64,000 nucleotides of DNA from Pseudoalteromonas luteoviolacea (GTDB lineage: Bacteria; Pseudomonadota; Gammaproteobacteria; Enterobacterales; Alteromonadaceae). A program made the translations under genes and the position numbers. Below the pieces are notes generated by a model. The model was not told the DNA's origin. It ran no database searches and worked only from the letters and a program-made list of their open reading frames with translations. This document shows positions 33,164-42,427 of this stretch, in pieces; position 1 is the stretch's first letter; each line of letters opens with the position of its first letter. Location of the stretch: NCBI RefSeq assembly GCF_000814765.1, contig NZ_JWIC01000007.1, positions 470,081 to 534,080 on the forward strand, written 5' to 3'.

Positions 33164-35947
33164 CTATCCTGCATTGAGCCTTAACATGCTTCGCGATTGT
33201 GGGGCTGGTAATAGCTCTTGGTTAGATTGGGACTGAGTTTTAAAGCTGGCGACTTGTTGCAGCAGATGCTGTGCTTGCTGCTTCATTACTTGACTGGCAT
33301 GGCTCGATTGTTCAACTAAGTGCATGTTATTTTGCGTTTCATTGTCCATTTGAGCAATGGTTGAAGACACTGCTGCGACACCTTCGGATTGTTCTTGGCT
33401 GGCGGAAGTGATTTCTGTGATCATCACATTCACCTCTTTTACCACGTGAATGAGCTGATTAAAGGTATCACCCGATGCAGAGACAAGCTCGCTTCCTTTA
33501 GAAACGGCCTGAGAGCTGTCTTGAATCAACCCTTTTATTTCTTTTGCCGCAGAGGCACTGCGCTGCGCTAGGTTTCTAACTTCACTGGCTACAACTGCAA
33601 ACCCTCTGCCAGCTTCTCCAGCTCTTGCCGCTTCTACAGAGGCATTGAGTGCCAATAAGTTGGTCTGAAAAGCAATTTCATCAATCACACCAATGATGTC
33701 TGAAATTCGATTGCTGCATGTCTCTATTTCATTCATAGCTGCAACCGCATTCGCGACCGTCTCGCCCCCTTGTTGTGCTTTTTTCATAACCTCATCTGCA
33801 TGATCGGAGACATCTTTAGCACTTTTTGCATTTTGTTGCACCGTGACCGTTAACTCTTCCATGGTCGCTGCTGTTTCCTCAATGCTCGCCCCTTGATTTT
33901 CGGTGCGTTTATTGAGCTCCTCGTTACCATTGGCGATGCTTTGCGCTCCTTGGTAGACATGGCTAGAAGCGTCAGTGATCTCTTTGACCATACGACTTAG
34001 GTTATCCATGAGGCTATTCATGGCATCTTTTAAGATATTAAATTCTGCGCCTAAGTCTTCATCAATCGTATGAGTGAGTTCTCCGTCTGAGAGCGCCATA
34101 ATAGCGCGTTTGATGCTTGAAATAGCATGCTTTCTTGCGGTGATATCGGAGGCATACTTGACGACTTTAAATGGATTGCCTTCGGCGTCAAAAATGGGGT
34201 TGTAGGAAGCTTGGATCCAAATTTCCTTGCCATTTTTGGCTATGCGTTTGTATTCTCCGCTGTCGAACTGACCCTGCCTTAGCTGCTGCCAAAACTGTTG
34301 ATAAGCATGACTATTAGCGTAATCAGCTTCAGCGAACATTTTGTGGTGCTTGCCTTTTATTTCCGACAACGTATAACCGGTTGTCGTTAAAAAGTTCTCG
34401 TTGGCGTCGATGATAGTGCCATCAAGATTGAACTCTATGACTGCTTGGGACTTATGGATAGCGGCGAGCTGGCCGGCAAAGTCAGCACTCTGTATTTTTT
34501 GAACGGTAATATCTGTGGCAAATTTAACCACCTTGAAAGGCCTACCATTGGCATCAAATATCGGGTTATAGGTGGCTTGGATCCAAATCTTTTTGCCGTT
34601 TTTACCAAGTCTTTGATACTCTCCAGAATCAAACTGCCCCTGATTCAATTGCTGCCAAAATTGATGGTAGGACTGGCTTTTGGCATAGTCTTGCTCTGCA
34701 AACATACTGTGATGGCGTCCTTTTATTTCATCCAGCGTATATCCCATTGCTTTTAGAAAGTTGTCATTGGCAGTAATAATGGTGCCGTCCATATTAAATT
34801 CGATTACCGCTTGTGATTTTCCGATGGCCTGCAATTGCCCTTCGTAATTCGCTGCTTGGCGTTTTTGTTCTGTGATGTCGGCTGCATACTTGACGACTTT
34901 AAACGGTTTACCATTGAGATCTAATATAGGGTTGTAAGAAGCTTGGATCCAAATTTCTTTACCGTTTTTCCCTTTGCGTGCATATTCTCCAGCAGAGTAG
35001 TGACCCGCGTTTAAATCAGCCCAAAATGCCGCATATTCGGCGCTGGCTGCATACTCAGCATCTGCAAACATGCTGTGGTGCTGGCCTTTAATTTCATCTA
35101 GGGTATAACCCATGGCGGACAAAAAGTTGTCGTTGGCATTTATGATGGTGCCATCCATATTAAACTCTATCACTGCTTGAGATTTACTGATTGCTTCAAG
35201 CTGACCCTGATAGTCTGCCGCTTGCAGTTTAGCTTGGGTGATTTCGCTGGCATATTTAACGACTTTATACGGTACACCGTCGGCATTAAAAATAGGGTTG
35301 TATGATGCGTGGATCCATATTTCTTTCCCGCCTTTTGCCAGTCTTTTATACTCGCCTGTACTAAACTGTCCCTGATTGAGTTGTTGCCAGAACACTTTAT
35401 ATTCTTCGCTTTGTGCATAGGCAGGTTCAGCAAACATGCTGTGATGCTGACCAATGATGTCGTCAAGTGAATATCCCATTGCTTGTAGGAAGTTCTCGTT
35501 GGCATGAAGGATGGTGCCATCCATATTAAACTCTATCACTGCTTGCGATTTATTTATGGCGTTGATTTGCCCGAGGTGATCAAACAAAGCATGTTTATAT
35601 TCGGTGATATTTGTCAGCATTAGCGTGTAATGATGGGTGCGTGAAGGCTGATCAAAACTGGTGTGTATATTGGCTCTGAACCAGCTGATAGTGCCGTGTT
35701 CATATTGTACCTGTAACTCAACCGGATTATGGTTGTCGAGCTTGAGTTGAGTTTTAATGACGCGGCTGTAATGTTGCATTTTCAAGTCAGCATTCGGGCA
35801 GCCTATTTCCCTTAAAAAGTGTGGGCTTACTTGTGTGATTATCCCTTCATCATTCAGTTCTAAGATAGATTGGTTTTCAAAAAAGACGTTAAGTTTGGCT
35901 TCGAGGGTGTGTAGTTTCTGACGATCTGTCCTTGATGAAAATATCAT
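33164..35947 (-). CDS. Soluble methyl-accepting chemoreceptor with five PAS domains
   Basis: 927 residues, no membrane segment. A divergent PAS (about 25-120) is followed by four near-identical PAS/PAC units of about 122 residues (130-250, 250-370, 370-495, 495-615), each starting KSQAVIEFN(M/L)DGTI and ending with FKVVK(Y/F)A. A short linker leads to the MCP signalling domain (about 690-900) with the hairpin AGEAGRGFAVVASEVRNLAQRSA. It probably senses redox state, oxygen or a small ligand in the cytoplasm and feeds CheA. The repeats must be recent duplications or kept alike by gene conversion. Confidence 0.93.
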   Translation of the reverse strand: MIFSSRTDRQKLHTLEAKLNVFFENQSILELNDEGIITQVSPHFLREIGCPNADLKMQHYSRVIKTQLKLDNHNPVELQVQYEHGTISWFRANIHTSFDQPSRTHHYTLMLTNITEYKHALFDHLGQINAINKSQAVIEFNMDGTILHANENFLQAMGYSLDDIIGQHHSMFAEPAYAQSEEYKVFWQQLNQGQFSTGEYKRLAKGGKEIWIHASYNPIFNADGVPYKVVKYASEITQAKLQAADYQGQLEAISKSQAVIEFNMDGTIINANDNFLSAMGYTLDEIKGQHHSMFADAEYAASAEYAAFWADLNAGHYSAGEYARKGKNGKEIWIQASYNPILDLNGKPFKVVKYAADITEQKRQAANYEGQLQAIGKSQAVIEFNMDGTIITANDNFLKAMGYTLDEIKGRHHSMFAEQDYAKSQSYHQFWQQLNQGQFDSGEYQRLGKNGKKIWIQATYNPIFDANGRPFKVVKFATDITVQKIQSADFAGQLAAIHKSQAVIEFNLDGTIIDANENFLTTTGYTLSEIKGKHHKMFAEADYANSHAYQQFWQQLRQGQFDSGEYKRIAKNGKEIWIQASYNPIFDAEGNPFKVVKYASDITARKHAISSIKRAIMALSDGELTHTIDEDLGAEFNILKDAMNSLMDNLSRMVKEITDASSHVYQGAQSIANGNEELNKRTENQGASIEETAATMEELTVTVQQNAKSAKDVSDHADEVMKKAQQGGETVANAVAAMNEIETCSNRISDIIGVIDEIAFQTNLLALNASVEAARAGEAGRGFAVVASEVRNLAQRSASAAKEIKGLIQDSSQAVSKGSELVSASGDTFNQLIHVVKEVNVMITEITSASQEQSEGVAAVSSTIAQMDNETQNNMHLVEQSSHASQVMKQQAQHLLQQVASFKTQSQSNQELLPAPQSRSMLRLNAG

Positions 35948-36092
35948 AGGGCACCTAATTAATGAATGTTGTTATTAGTCAGAAATATAGTAGAAATTTA
36001 TCTGCGTGCCACTTGTAAGCTGATTGATAAGCTTTGCGGTTCTTTTGGAGCTTATATGCGTCATGTGCATGGGTCTGTGAAACGTAGACAAA

Positions 36093-36118
36093 GAAAAAAA
36101 GCGCACCAATGGTGCGCT
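36093..36118 (-). terminator. Terminator-like hairpin inside the 35948-36433 gap
   Basis: AGCGCACC-AAT-GGTGCGCT (36100-36118) is followed on the minus strand by seven T. It would end leftward transcription, yet no leftward gene lies between it and 37038. The 486-bp gap shows no convincing protein gene, so the hairpin may end a small RNA. Confidence 0.7.
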
Positions 36119-36433
36119 AAAAGTCTTTTAAGACAGGGAAATCAACATGTTAAATAACTACAATTAACGTCTCTACAAACTGCAGGTGTATATGTGTTTA
36201 CTCAACGAAGTAAAGTCTATCTAAAACCTGTGTTGCAATCCCGACGCAGTGTGCAAATCCTTGTGAGCGCTTGTTACGCTTTGTAACTTTCTTTTCAAAT
36301 ACTGCCTTTGTGAATACAAAACTAGCTCTACACTGAATATAGCGGCTTTGACTTCATAGTTTTTTATTCGTACAGTCATGTTCTTATTTAAGAAACATCG
36401 AACGGATTTGCTTACAAGGAGGCATGTAGAGTA

Positions 36434-36943
36434 ATGACTTTACCTAGTATCCAATTAATGTCACTGGGGCTGCACCATAGCACCGAACTATATAATGCAG
36501 TAGAGCACAACCGGATAAGCTTAGAACGCAATTTGCCTTGGGTGAAGCAAGTAACCTGTGATGACAGTGCACAGCAATATATTGATGAGCGCGTGAATAG
36601 TGGCGAGCCAAGCTCAAAATGGGTAGCCATTTATGTGAGCGGTTGCTTCAGTGGTGTCTTTGGTGTGAAGTACGTAGATCCGGTAACAAGCCAGTGTGAG
36701 CTCGGGTACTGGCTATGTGAGAAGGCGCGAGGACAAAAGGTCATTCCGCGCGTTTTAAATGAACTGATCCCTTGGATAAAATCTCAAGGTGCTAAAACAC
36801 TTGAGTTTCATTGCTTAGAAGACAACATAGCCAGCATTCGAAACGCTGAAAAAGTGGGCGCGATATTGCAAAGCACTGCGCCAACCACGTTAGATATTTC
36901 GGATACAACCAGAAAAATGTGCGTTTACGCCCTTCAACTTTAA
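36434..36943 (+). CDS. GNAT acetyltransferase (RimJ/RimL-like)
   Basis: 169 residues. The fold is read from KWVAIYVSGCFSGVFGVKYVDP, ELGYWLCEKARGQKVIPRVLNELIPWI (acetyl-CoA binding region, with a divergent Q/RxxGxG loop) and LEFHCLEDNIASIRNAEKVGA near 135. Similar proteins acetylate ribosomal-protein N-termini or small amines; target unknown. GGAGG lies 11 bases before the ATG, and TAATG couples it to an 18-codon upstream frame of doubtful reality. Confidence 0.85.
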   Translation: MTLPSIQLMSLGLHHSTELYNAVEHNRISLERNLPWVKQVTCDDSAQQYIDERVNSGEPSSKWVAIYVSGCFSGVFGVKYVDPVTSQCELGYWLCEKARGQKVIPRVLNELIPWIKSQGAKTLEFHCLEDNIASIRNAEKVGAILQSTAPTTLDISDTTRKMCVYALQL

Positions 36944-37037
36944 TATAGCTGGTGTCGTTTTTGCAGGACTCCATAGAACAATCAACAGCATTGGCTTAAA
37001 AGGCAAGTGCTCTTTGGTGCTCTCTATCGTCCAGACG

Positions 37038-37853
37038 TTAAACTTCCTCTAATGGCTCGTATTGATATGCGTTATGCAACAGCGCGTTCAGTGTATCTGA
37101 GTCAGTAAAGACAGTACTGTCAATGCCCTTTACACTTACCCCGGGCGTCCATGAATTCATCACCGCCGCGCCGCTGAGTATTGCAAGGTCGGTCAGCTTA
37201 AGTTCTACTGTGCGCTGTGGTATCTGAAGTTTGGTGAGTTGTCGTTGCAACATGCTCATCATGGTCCCTTGAAGCATTGGGGCTTTTGGCCAAATAATGG
37301 CATGTCCGTCCCAAAAGGCGAGATTCCAAATCGTCCCCTCACTTATTCTTGTTTGCTCATCAACAAATACCGCGTCATCAAACCCTTTTTCAATGGCCCT
37401 ATGTAAATAAAAGGTTTTACCAATTTCTCCTACATGCTTTATGTCAGGCATAGGTCGCTGGTGTTTAATTGCGGTGAGGTGTAACGGTCCTACGGGGCCG
37501 TTTGAAGGCGCACTGGTGCGCACGAGTACTTGTGGAAGCGTGTCCATACTTTGGGCGGTAAATTCACCGTGAGAAGAGTACAGCGTGATAGTCAGTGAGC
37601 AATCTAATGGACTTTCTCTAATTGCGTCTCTGATGTATGTGCGTATCTGCTGATCTGAGAGCGCGTTATTAAATAACTTTTGCGACGCTTTACGTAGACG
37701 CGTTAAGTGTAAGTCTATTCCTCTCACTTTTCCTTCCCTGACTTGCATCGCACTGAAGTGCGCAAAGCCAGAAAATGCTAAAGGGTTTAGTGCTGAGTTG
37801 GGTTGATACTCACCATTGATAAAGGTATTTGCTGAAAATTCATTATTAGTCAT
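37038..37853 (-). CDS. Class IV PLP-dependent aminotransferase
   Basis: 271 residues from MTNNEFSA, chosen because GGAAG precedes ATG 37853 and the upstream 23 residues look unlike the family. Expected length matches branched-chain / D-amino-acid aminotransferases and aminodeoxychorismate lyase. Seen: FAHFSAMQVREGKVRGIDLHLTRL, KTFYLHRAIEKGFDDAVFVDEQTRISEGTIWNL (PLP-pocket ISEG(T/S) motif). The catalytic Lys is probably that in GEIGKTFYL. Divergent from a MerR regulator 78 bp away, which may control it. Substrate unknown. Confidence 0.83.
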   Translation of the reverse strand: MTNNEFSANTFINGEYQPNSALNPLAFSGFAHFSAMQVREGKVRGIDLHLTRLRKASQKLFNNALSDQQIRTYIRDAIRESPLDCSLTITLYSSHGEFTAQSMDTLPQVLVRTSAPSNGPVGPLHLTAIKHQRPMPDIKHVGEIGKTFYLHRAIEKGFDDAVFVDEQTRISEGTIWNLAFWDGHAIIWPKAPMLQGTMMSMLQRQLTKLQIPQRTVELKLTDLAILSGAAVMNSWTPGVSVKGIDSTVFTDSDTLNALLHNAYQYEPLEEV

Positions 37854-37931
37854 TGTGTTACTTCCATTGAGTCCATATTTAGAAGCCAATACGATAAACC
37901 CTGACAGTGCTGTGAAGGTCAAGGAGTAAAG

Positions 37932-38294
37932 GTGAGAATAGGTGAACTATCTGAACAAACCGGTGTGAGCGTGCGCATGCTTCGGTATTACGAAGAGCAA
38001 GGGCTTTTAACACCACGTCGTACCGCAGCGGGTTATCGTGACTATGACCAGCGTGAGGTGCTGGCATTAAAGCGCATTAAGTTGCTCAGTTCAGCAGGTA
38101 TGACACTGAGTACCATATTACAATTTTTACCTTGTATTAGAGGCGAGCGGCCCATTTTTGAGCCATGTGACGAGTTAAGAGTGCGATTACACAGCCAGCT
38201 AAGAGAGGTTGATGAAAAAGCGGCTCGTTTGGCAAAAAATCGAGCCGTGTTAAGTGGGTTTATACAAGAAATTGAAGCAGCTGATAAAGTATAA
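37932..38294 (+). CDS. MerR-family transcriptional regulator
   Basis: 120 residues from GTG 37932 after AAGGAG. The N-terminal winged HTH is complete (MRIGELSEQTGVSVRMLRYYEEQGLLTPRRTAAGYR) followed by the long dimerisation helix (about 80-115). No cysteine cluster for metals in the tail apart from LPCIRG and EPCDE. Its neighbour is a divergent aminotransferase. Confidence 0.92.
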   Translation: MRIGELSEQTGVSVRMLRYYEEQGLLTPRRTAAGYRDYDQREVLALKRIKLLSSAGMTLSTILQFLPCIRGERPIFEPCDELRVRLHSQLREVDEKAARLAKNRAVLSGFIQEIEAADKV

Positions 38295-38304
38295 GTTGGG
38301 TTTT

Positions 38305-39162
38305 TTATCGTGCTAGCTTTAGCAGGTCGATAAATTTACGTATCTTTGGAATATGTATGATGTCACGATGTACCAATATCCAAGTGTTTACGTGCCATGA
38401 ATCCCCTATGGGTAATATATGTAGCATAGGGTTGTTTTGTGCTGCTTCTTTTGTACTAACAGAGATCCCACACCCAGCATGCAGTGCATAGTCGAGTACT
38501 TGATGAGTATTGCTGGTGGTGACAATATGACTTGTTTCCACCTGCGTGTGGATCCACTCATTCCAAGGCAAATGTGCAACGCGTTCGGAATTGGCGATAA
38601 ATTTATGTTGTGACCAATTGTCTTTAGTTGGCAGACCATGTTGCTCGACATATTTTTGATGCACACACATAACCACCTCGATGCACTGGAATGGGATCAC
38701 GATGTTATCAAGTGTCTGTGGTTTCTCACCCATGCGAATGGCTAAATCTGCTTCGCCATACTCTAACGCATATTTTCGTATATCACCTAAGATCTCGAAT
38801 CTTACGTTTGGGTATTGTGTTTGGAATAGGTTTATTACTGGGAATAACAACTCGGATAGCTCATTGACACAAGTGATTTTAAGTACACCGCTCATCATGG
38901 CGTCGGGGTTTGTTGTCTTATCGACAAACTGATTAAATTGTACGTCTGTGATCTCCCCCAATCGCATCACTTCCAGCCCTGCTTCTGTTGGAATATATCC
39001 TTTGTCATTGCGTTGAAAGAGCTTGATACCTAAGTGCGCTTCTAAGCTATCTATTTGCCGCATGACTGTTGAGCGGTGTATACCCAGATCGGTTGCTGCG
39101 GCACTAAGCGTCCCTAGCTTCGCTAATCGGTAGGCGGTTTTAAACTCTGTCCATTTATCCAT
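38305..39162 (-). CDS. LysR-family transcriptional regulator
   Basis: 285 residues from MDKWTEFKTAY, with GAGG before ATG 39162. HTH: FKTAYRLAKLGTLSAAATDLGIHRSTVMRQIDSLEAHLGIKLFQR (typical LysR). The substrate domain follows (about 90-285). Divergent from the FAD oxidoreductase gene at 39271, 108 bp away, a usual LysR-target arrangement. Confidence 0.92.
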   Translation of the reverse strand: MDKWTEFKTAYRLAKLGTLSAAATDLGIHRSTVMRQIDSLEAHLGIKLFQRNDKGYIPTEAGLEVMRLGEITDVQFNQFVDKTTNPDAMMSGVLKITCVNELSELLFPVINLFQTQYPNVRFEILGDIRKYALEYGEADLAIRMGEKPQTLDNIVIPFQCIEVVMCVHQKYVEQHGLPTKDNWSQHKFIANSERVAHLPWNEWIHTQVETSHIVTTSNTHQVLDYALHAGCGISVSTKEAAQNNPMLHILPIGDSWHVNTWILVHRDIIHIPKIRKFIDLLKLAR

Positions 39163-39270
39163 GACAAGCCTCTGTTGCATAATTGCACGTTAGGGTATTT
39201 TAAATGCGCATTAAAAACAAATTTGCAACGGTATATGCTATGTCTTATTCAGTGAATTGAGGTAAGAGAG

Positions 39271-40335
39271 ATGAAAACGCAAGTACTGATCATTGGTGGT
39301 GGTTTTGGTGGCGTAGCGACTGCACAGAAATTACAGAAAAGTGGCGTACAGACCACACTTGTAGACAAAAAAGATTATTTTGAGGTGACTTATGCCGTGC
39401 TCAGAGAATCCACAACACAGGGCCAATTTCAGGGGCAATCACGTCGATATTATCGAGATATTTTAGCTGGTCAGTTTGTTAAAAGTGCTGTGAAAACCCT
39501 TCAAGAGCATACTGTACTGTTGGAAAACGGTGAGCGTATTGAATTTGAACAGGTTGTGATTGCAAGTGGGTCTAGATATCCGACTTTGCCATTGGCTAAG
39601 AGCATGGATGCACATAGCTTAAATGACAGAGAATTTGAGCTTAGACTGCATTATGCGCAGCTCAAAAAAGCCTCAGAGATATTAATCATTGGCGGCGGTG
39701 TCGTTGGCGTAGAGCTGGCCGGTGAAATTGCTTATACCTTCAAAGATAAAGTAGTTACCTTAGCTCACAAAGACAAAGCACTACTTTCTGGCTTTAATCA
39801 AAAAGCGCAGCGCAAAGCACATCAACAGTTGGAAGAGCTAGGCGTTCAAGTCAAGTTAAATAGTGATTATCAGCCATGTACCAAAACTCAGGGTTACCAA
39901 GACAAGCGTTCAACGGATATGTTAAAGCCTGATATGGTGTTATGTGCCACAGGTACCAAACCGAACAACGCATTTTTGCAACAAAACTACTCTCATATAC
40001 TGAATAATAAGGGTTTGATTGTGGTGAATGACACACTTCAAGTTGTGGGCCAAAATAACTTTTATGCACTGGGTGATATTGCCGATGTAGGCGAGGCCAA
40101 ACTGGGATATTTGGCTGTAGAGCAGGGGAAATATTTGGCTAAAAGGATAGTGCGAAAGCGTCAAGGTAAGTCAGTGAAAGCATATAAACGTAATTCGTTT
40201 ATGGCGTTAGTTCCCACGGGGCAAAAAACGGGCATAGTGCAAACGCCGTTATTTACTTCAACCTGCAAACACCTCGTTAATATCAAACAAAAAGACTTAT
40301 TTATTACTAAAACCTATAAAACGTTCACACTGTAA
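39271..40335 (+). CDS. FAD-dependent pyridine nucleotide oxidoreductase (AIFM2/NDH-2-like)
   Basis: 354 residues. FAD Rossmann motif GGGFGGVATAQKL at 9-21, NAD(P) motif IGGGVVGVELAGE near 140-152, and a second FAD site NFYALGDIADVG near 265. Lacks the CxxC of disulfide reductases and a membrane anchor. Similar to AIF/FSP1-type quinone reductases. Probably regulated by the divergent LysR protein. Electron acceptor unknown. Confidence 0.85.
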   Translation: MKTQVLIIGGGFGGVATAQKLQKSGVQTTLVDKKDYFEVTYAVLRESTTQGQFQGQSRRYYRDILAGQFVKSAVKTLQEHTVLLENGERIEFEQVVIASGSRYPTLPLAKSMDAHSLNDREFELRLHYAQLKKASEILIIGGGVVGVELAGEIAYTFKDKVVTLAHKDKALLSGFNQKAQRKAHQQLEELGVQVKLNSDYQPCTKTQGYQDKRSTDMLKPDMVLCATGTKPNNAFLQQNYSHILNNKGLIVVNDTLQVVGQNNFYALGDIADVGEAKLGYLAVEQGKYLAKRIVRKRQGKSVKAYKRNSFMALVPTGQKTGIVQTPLFTSTCKHLVNIKQKDLFITKTYKTFTL

Positions 40336-40434
40336 TTTGTGGGATTGCGGGCTCGTTATAAATATTCATCTATCAATTTAAGGTTGGGGCTTAAACTGAT
40401 AAGTGTATCGCCCTGATGGTTGAGTTAGTAAAAT

Positions 40435-40839
40435 TTACACCTGAGTGCTTAGCAGCTTCGGGCTGCCAGAAAATCCAAACTTTTCGTATAGGCTATGCGC
40501 ATCATCAGTGACGAGGAATTTAAATTTAGTGCACCAACGCGGATCATTGACGATCGTCTCTGTAAGCCAAACTCCGAGCCCTTGAGATCTATGATCCGGG
40601 TGAATGATCAGATCGGCGATGTAGGCAACTGTTGCAAAATCAGTGACTACTCTTGCAAAGCCTACTTGGTGCTCGTGATAAAAGAGCGAAAAGCATTCAC
40701 TGTTTTTTATTGAGGTTTTGATGGTTGCTAAGTCGCGTTTGCTGGCCCAATAGGAGTTTCTCAGTAATGACTTAACCTGATCGAGTTGAATGTCTTCTCT
40801 TGAATCACTAATGAGATAATTGTCTTTTTTATATTGCAT
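40435..40839 (-). CDS. GNAT family N-acetyltransferase
   Basis: 134 residues. Seen: QVGFARVVTDFATVAYIADLIIHPDHRSQGLGVWLTETI, which contains the RxxGxG acetyl-CoA loop (RSQGLG), and LVTDDAHSLYEKFGF at the C-terminal strand. Small, single-domain. Target unknown. Confidence 0.9.
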   Translation of the reverse strand: MQYKKDNYLISDSREDIQLDQVKSLLRNSYWASKRDLATIKTSIKNSECFSLFYHEHQVGFARVVTDFATVAYIADLIIHPDHRSQGLGVWLTETIVNDPRWCTKFKFLVTDDAHSLYEKFGFSGSPKLLSTQV

Positions 40840-41015
40840 GATCTCTGATACACATTTGTTTTTATTTTAATCAGTAGAGTGCACGATTTTTTGATGTAAA
40901 CCAAGTACAGGATAGGTAATAAGACTTTTGAAAAAGCGTTCAGAGCGGCAAATTATCATGTCACTCACTAACATTGATATATTGGGTTATGTTAGTGAGC
41001 TGTCTGTATAAGGAG

Positions 41016-41375
41016 TTATCCGCCACATGGGCTACATACGGCCCATGAGTTACAAGTGCCATCTAAATGCGCAACTAATTCACTTAGTCTGACTTGCTCT
41101 TGGCCGACAAACTCATGGGTGACTTTATTTTGTGTTGTAAATAAGACATAACCCGGTGCATCACCAAGCTCAATGTCTTCTGGATCTGACTCTATAAAAT
41201 CTGCACCGTGTAATTTCTCAGATATTTCATTTTGCTGGTGCTCGCTCAGTGGCCAAGTCTTAAATTCCAGATAAAACTCAATCGTGTGTGTGGAGCCAAA
41301 ATCAAAGCCTCTTTCGTCTAGTACTTTGAGTACTGCTCCATCGGCATCTGCTGGCCACGTGTGTGTATCTGTCAT
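41016..41375 (-). CDS. RraB-like (regulator of ribonuclease activity B) protein
   Basis: 119 residues, acidic. The pattern DGAVLKVLDERGFDFGSTHTIEFYLEF ... SDPEDIELGDAP, with a final beta-alpha unit, resembles the ferredoxin-like RraB fold, in which RraB blocks RNase E. Similarity is by recalled pattern, not alignment. The C-terminus ends CNSWAVCSPCGG: three clustered cysteines not found in RraB of E. coli as I recall it, which might bind metal or respond to redox. Single gene, no operon partner. Confidence 0.5.
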   Translation of the reverse strand: MTDTHTWPADADGAVLKVLDERGFDFGSTHTIEFYLEFKTWPLSEHQQNEISEKLHGADFIESDPEDIELGDAPGYVLFTTQNKVTHEFVGQEQVRLSELVAHLDGTCNSWAVCSPCGG

Positions 41376-41499
41376 AAATATGTACTTTCCTACTTATCGC
41401 TCTATTTATATAGGTCGTATGACAAATCGATAAATTTAGTGTTTTTGGCGATTTATCGTAAATATTAAGGCCGAAATAATGAGTAAGACTTTAAAATAA

Positions 41500-42231
41500 T
41501 TAAGATTTATATACATCTTTGGTTTTCAGCATGTCATATACGCGTTTCTCTCTGACTTCATCAAAGCCGACCTCACGCACATAACCTTTGGGGTTTGAAA
41601 ATGTGCCAAATAGCAAATCCCACAGGGCAAGTCCGTAATTTTGTTTGTGATGCATGTTTTTGTGATGGACCCTGTGCATTTCGGGTCGTTGAATAATAAA
41701 GCCTACCCAGTAAGGCGTTTTTAAATCTGCATGGATATAAATATTATAAACAGCGGCGATGATTAAGCTGACGCTGGTGCCGTATGCACTCAATCCTAAG
41801 ATAAGGTAACAACACATGGCGTTGAGTAAGGTCGCGGCAACACTGTCAAAGGGATGTAAGTAAAAGGCAGAGAGTGATTCTATACGGCGAGGGCTATGAT
41901 GTAGTTGATGAAAAGTACGCCATAAAAAATCGAATTTATGCATCGCCCTATGCCACCAATATGCAACGAAGCTGGTTAATATAAACCCGATCATACCTTG
42001 GATGAGTATACTGTTTGACTCTAAGTTCAATATGGAAATGTGGTTAAAGAGGTCGGTGAATATCAGCCCTGCACCGATTGCACACATGGATTGAAAGAAA
42101 CTAAGACCAGATGCCAGGATCAGCCAGCGACGATCGCAGTTATTTTTAGATGCGGGTGCAATGACTTCTAGGGTAAAAACACCTATAAATGTCACAGTGA
42201 TGATGAGTAGTGTTATAAGCTCCATTGTCAC
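41500..42231 (-). CDS. Sterol desaturase / fatty acid hydroxylase superfamily protein
   Basis: 243 residues, about four membrane segments. The diiron histidine motifs are in place: HRAMH (about 118), HQLHH (about 131) and HRVHHKNMHH near 205. Such enzymes hydroxylate or desaturate lipids (sterols, carotenoids, fatty acids). No other lipid gene is adjacent except a possible hydrolase upstream on the same strand 200 bp away. Substrate not predictable. Confidence 0.9.
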   Translation of the reverse strand: MTMELITLLIITVTFIGVFTLEVIAPASKNNCDRRWLILASGLSFFQSMCAIGAGLIFTDLFNHISILNLESNSILIQGMIGFILTSFVAYWWHRAMHKFDFLWRTFHQLHHSPRRIESLSAFYLHPFDSVAATLLNAMCCYLILGLSAYGTSVSLIIAAVYNIYIHADLKTPYWVGFIIQRPEMHRVHHKNMHHKQNYGLALWDLLFGTFSNPKGYVREVGFDEVREKRVYDMLKTKDVYKS

Positions 42232-42427
42232 TTCGCCTTTTATTTTAATATTTTTTTAAGTGAAAACTGTTAGACTGCGAATAGCAGGATTCCCTCACAT
42301 TGATAACTAAATTCTAAGCGATATTGAGGCTTATTATGCTAATCAAATATCGACATTATTATCGCACCGTAGTTTTGATTGCAGATTTTCTTCTCTTATC
42401 TATTCAATGGCAGTTTAATTGAGCGCT

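Noticed and set aside
36378..36434. 18-codon frame ending TAATG on the acetyltransferase start
   Set aside because: No good ribosome site, no attenuator structure, and no recognisable composition of a leader peptide; probably chance.
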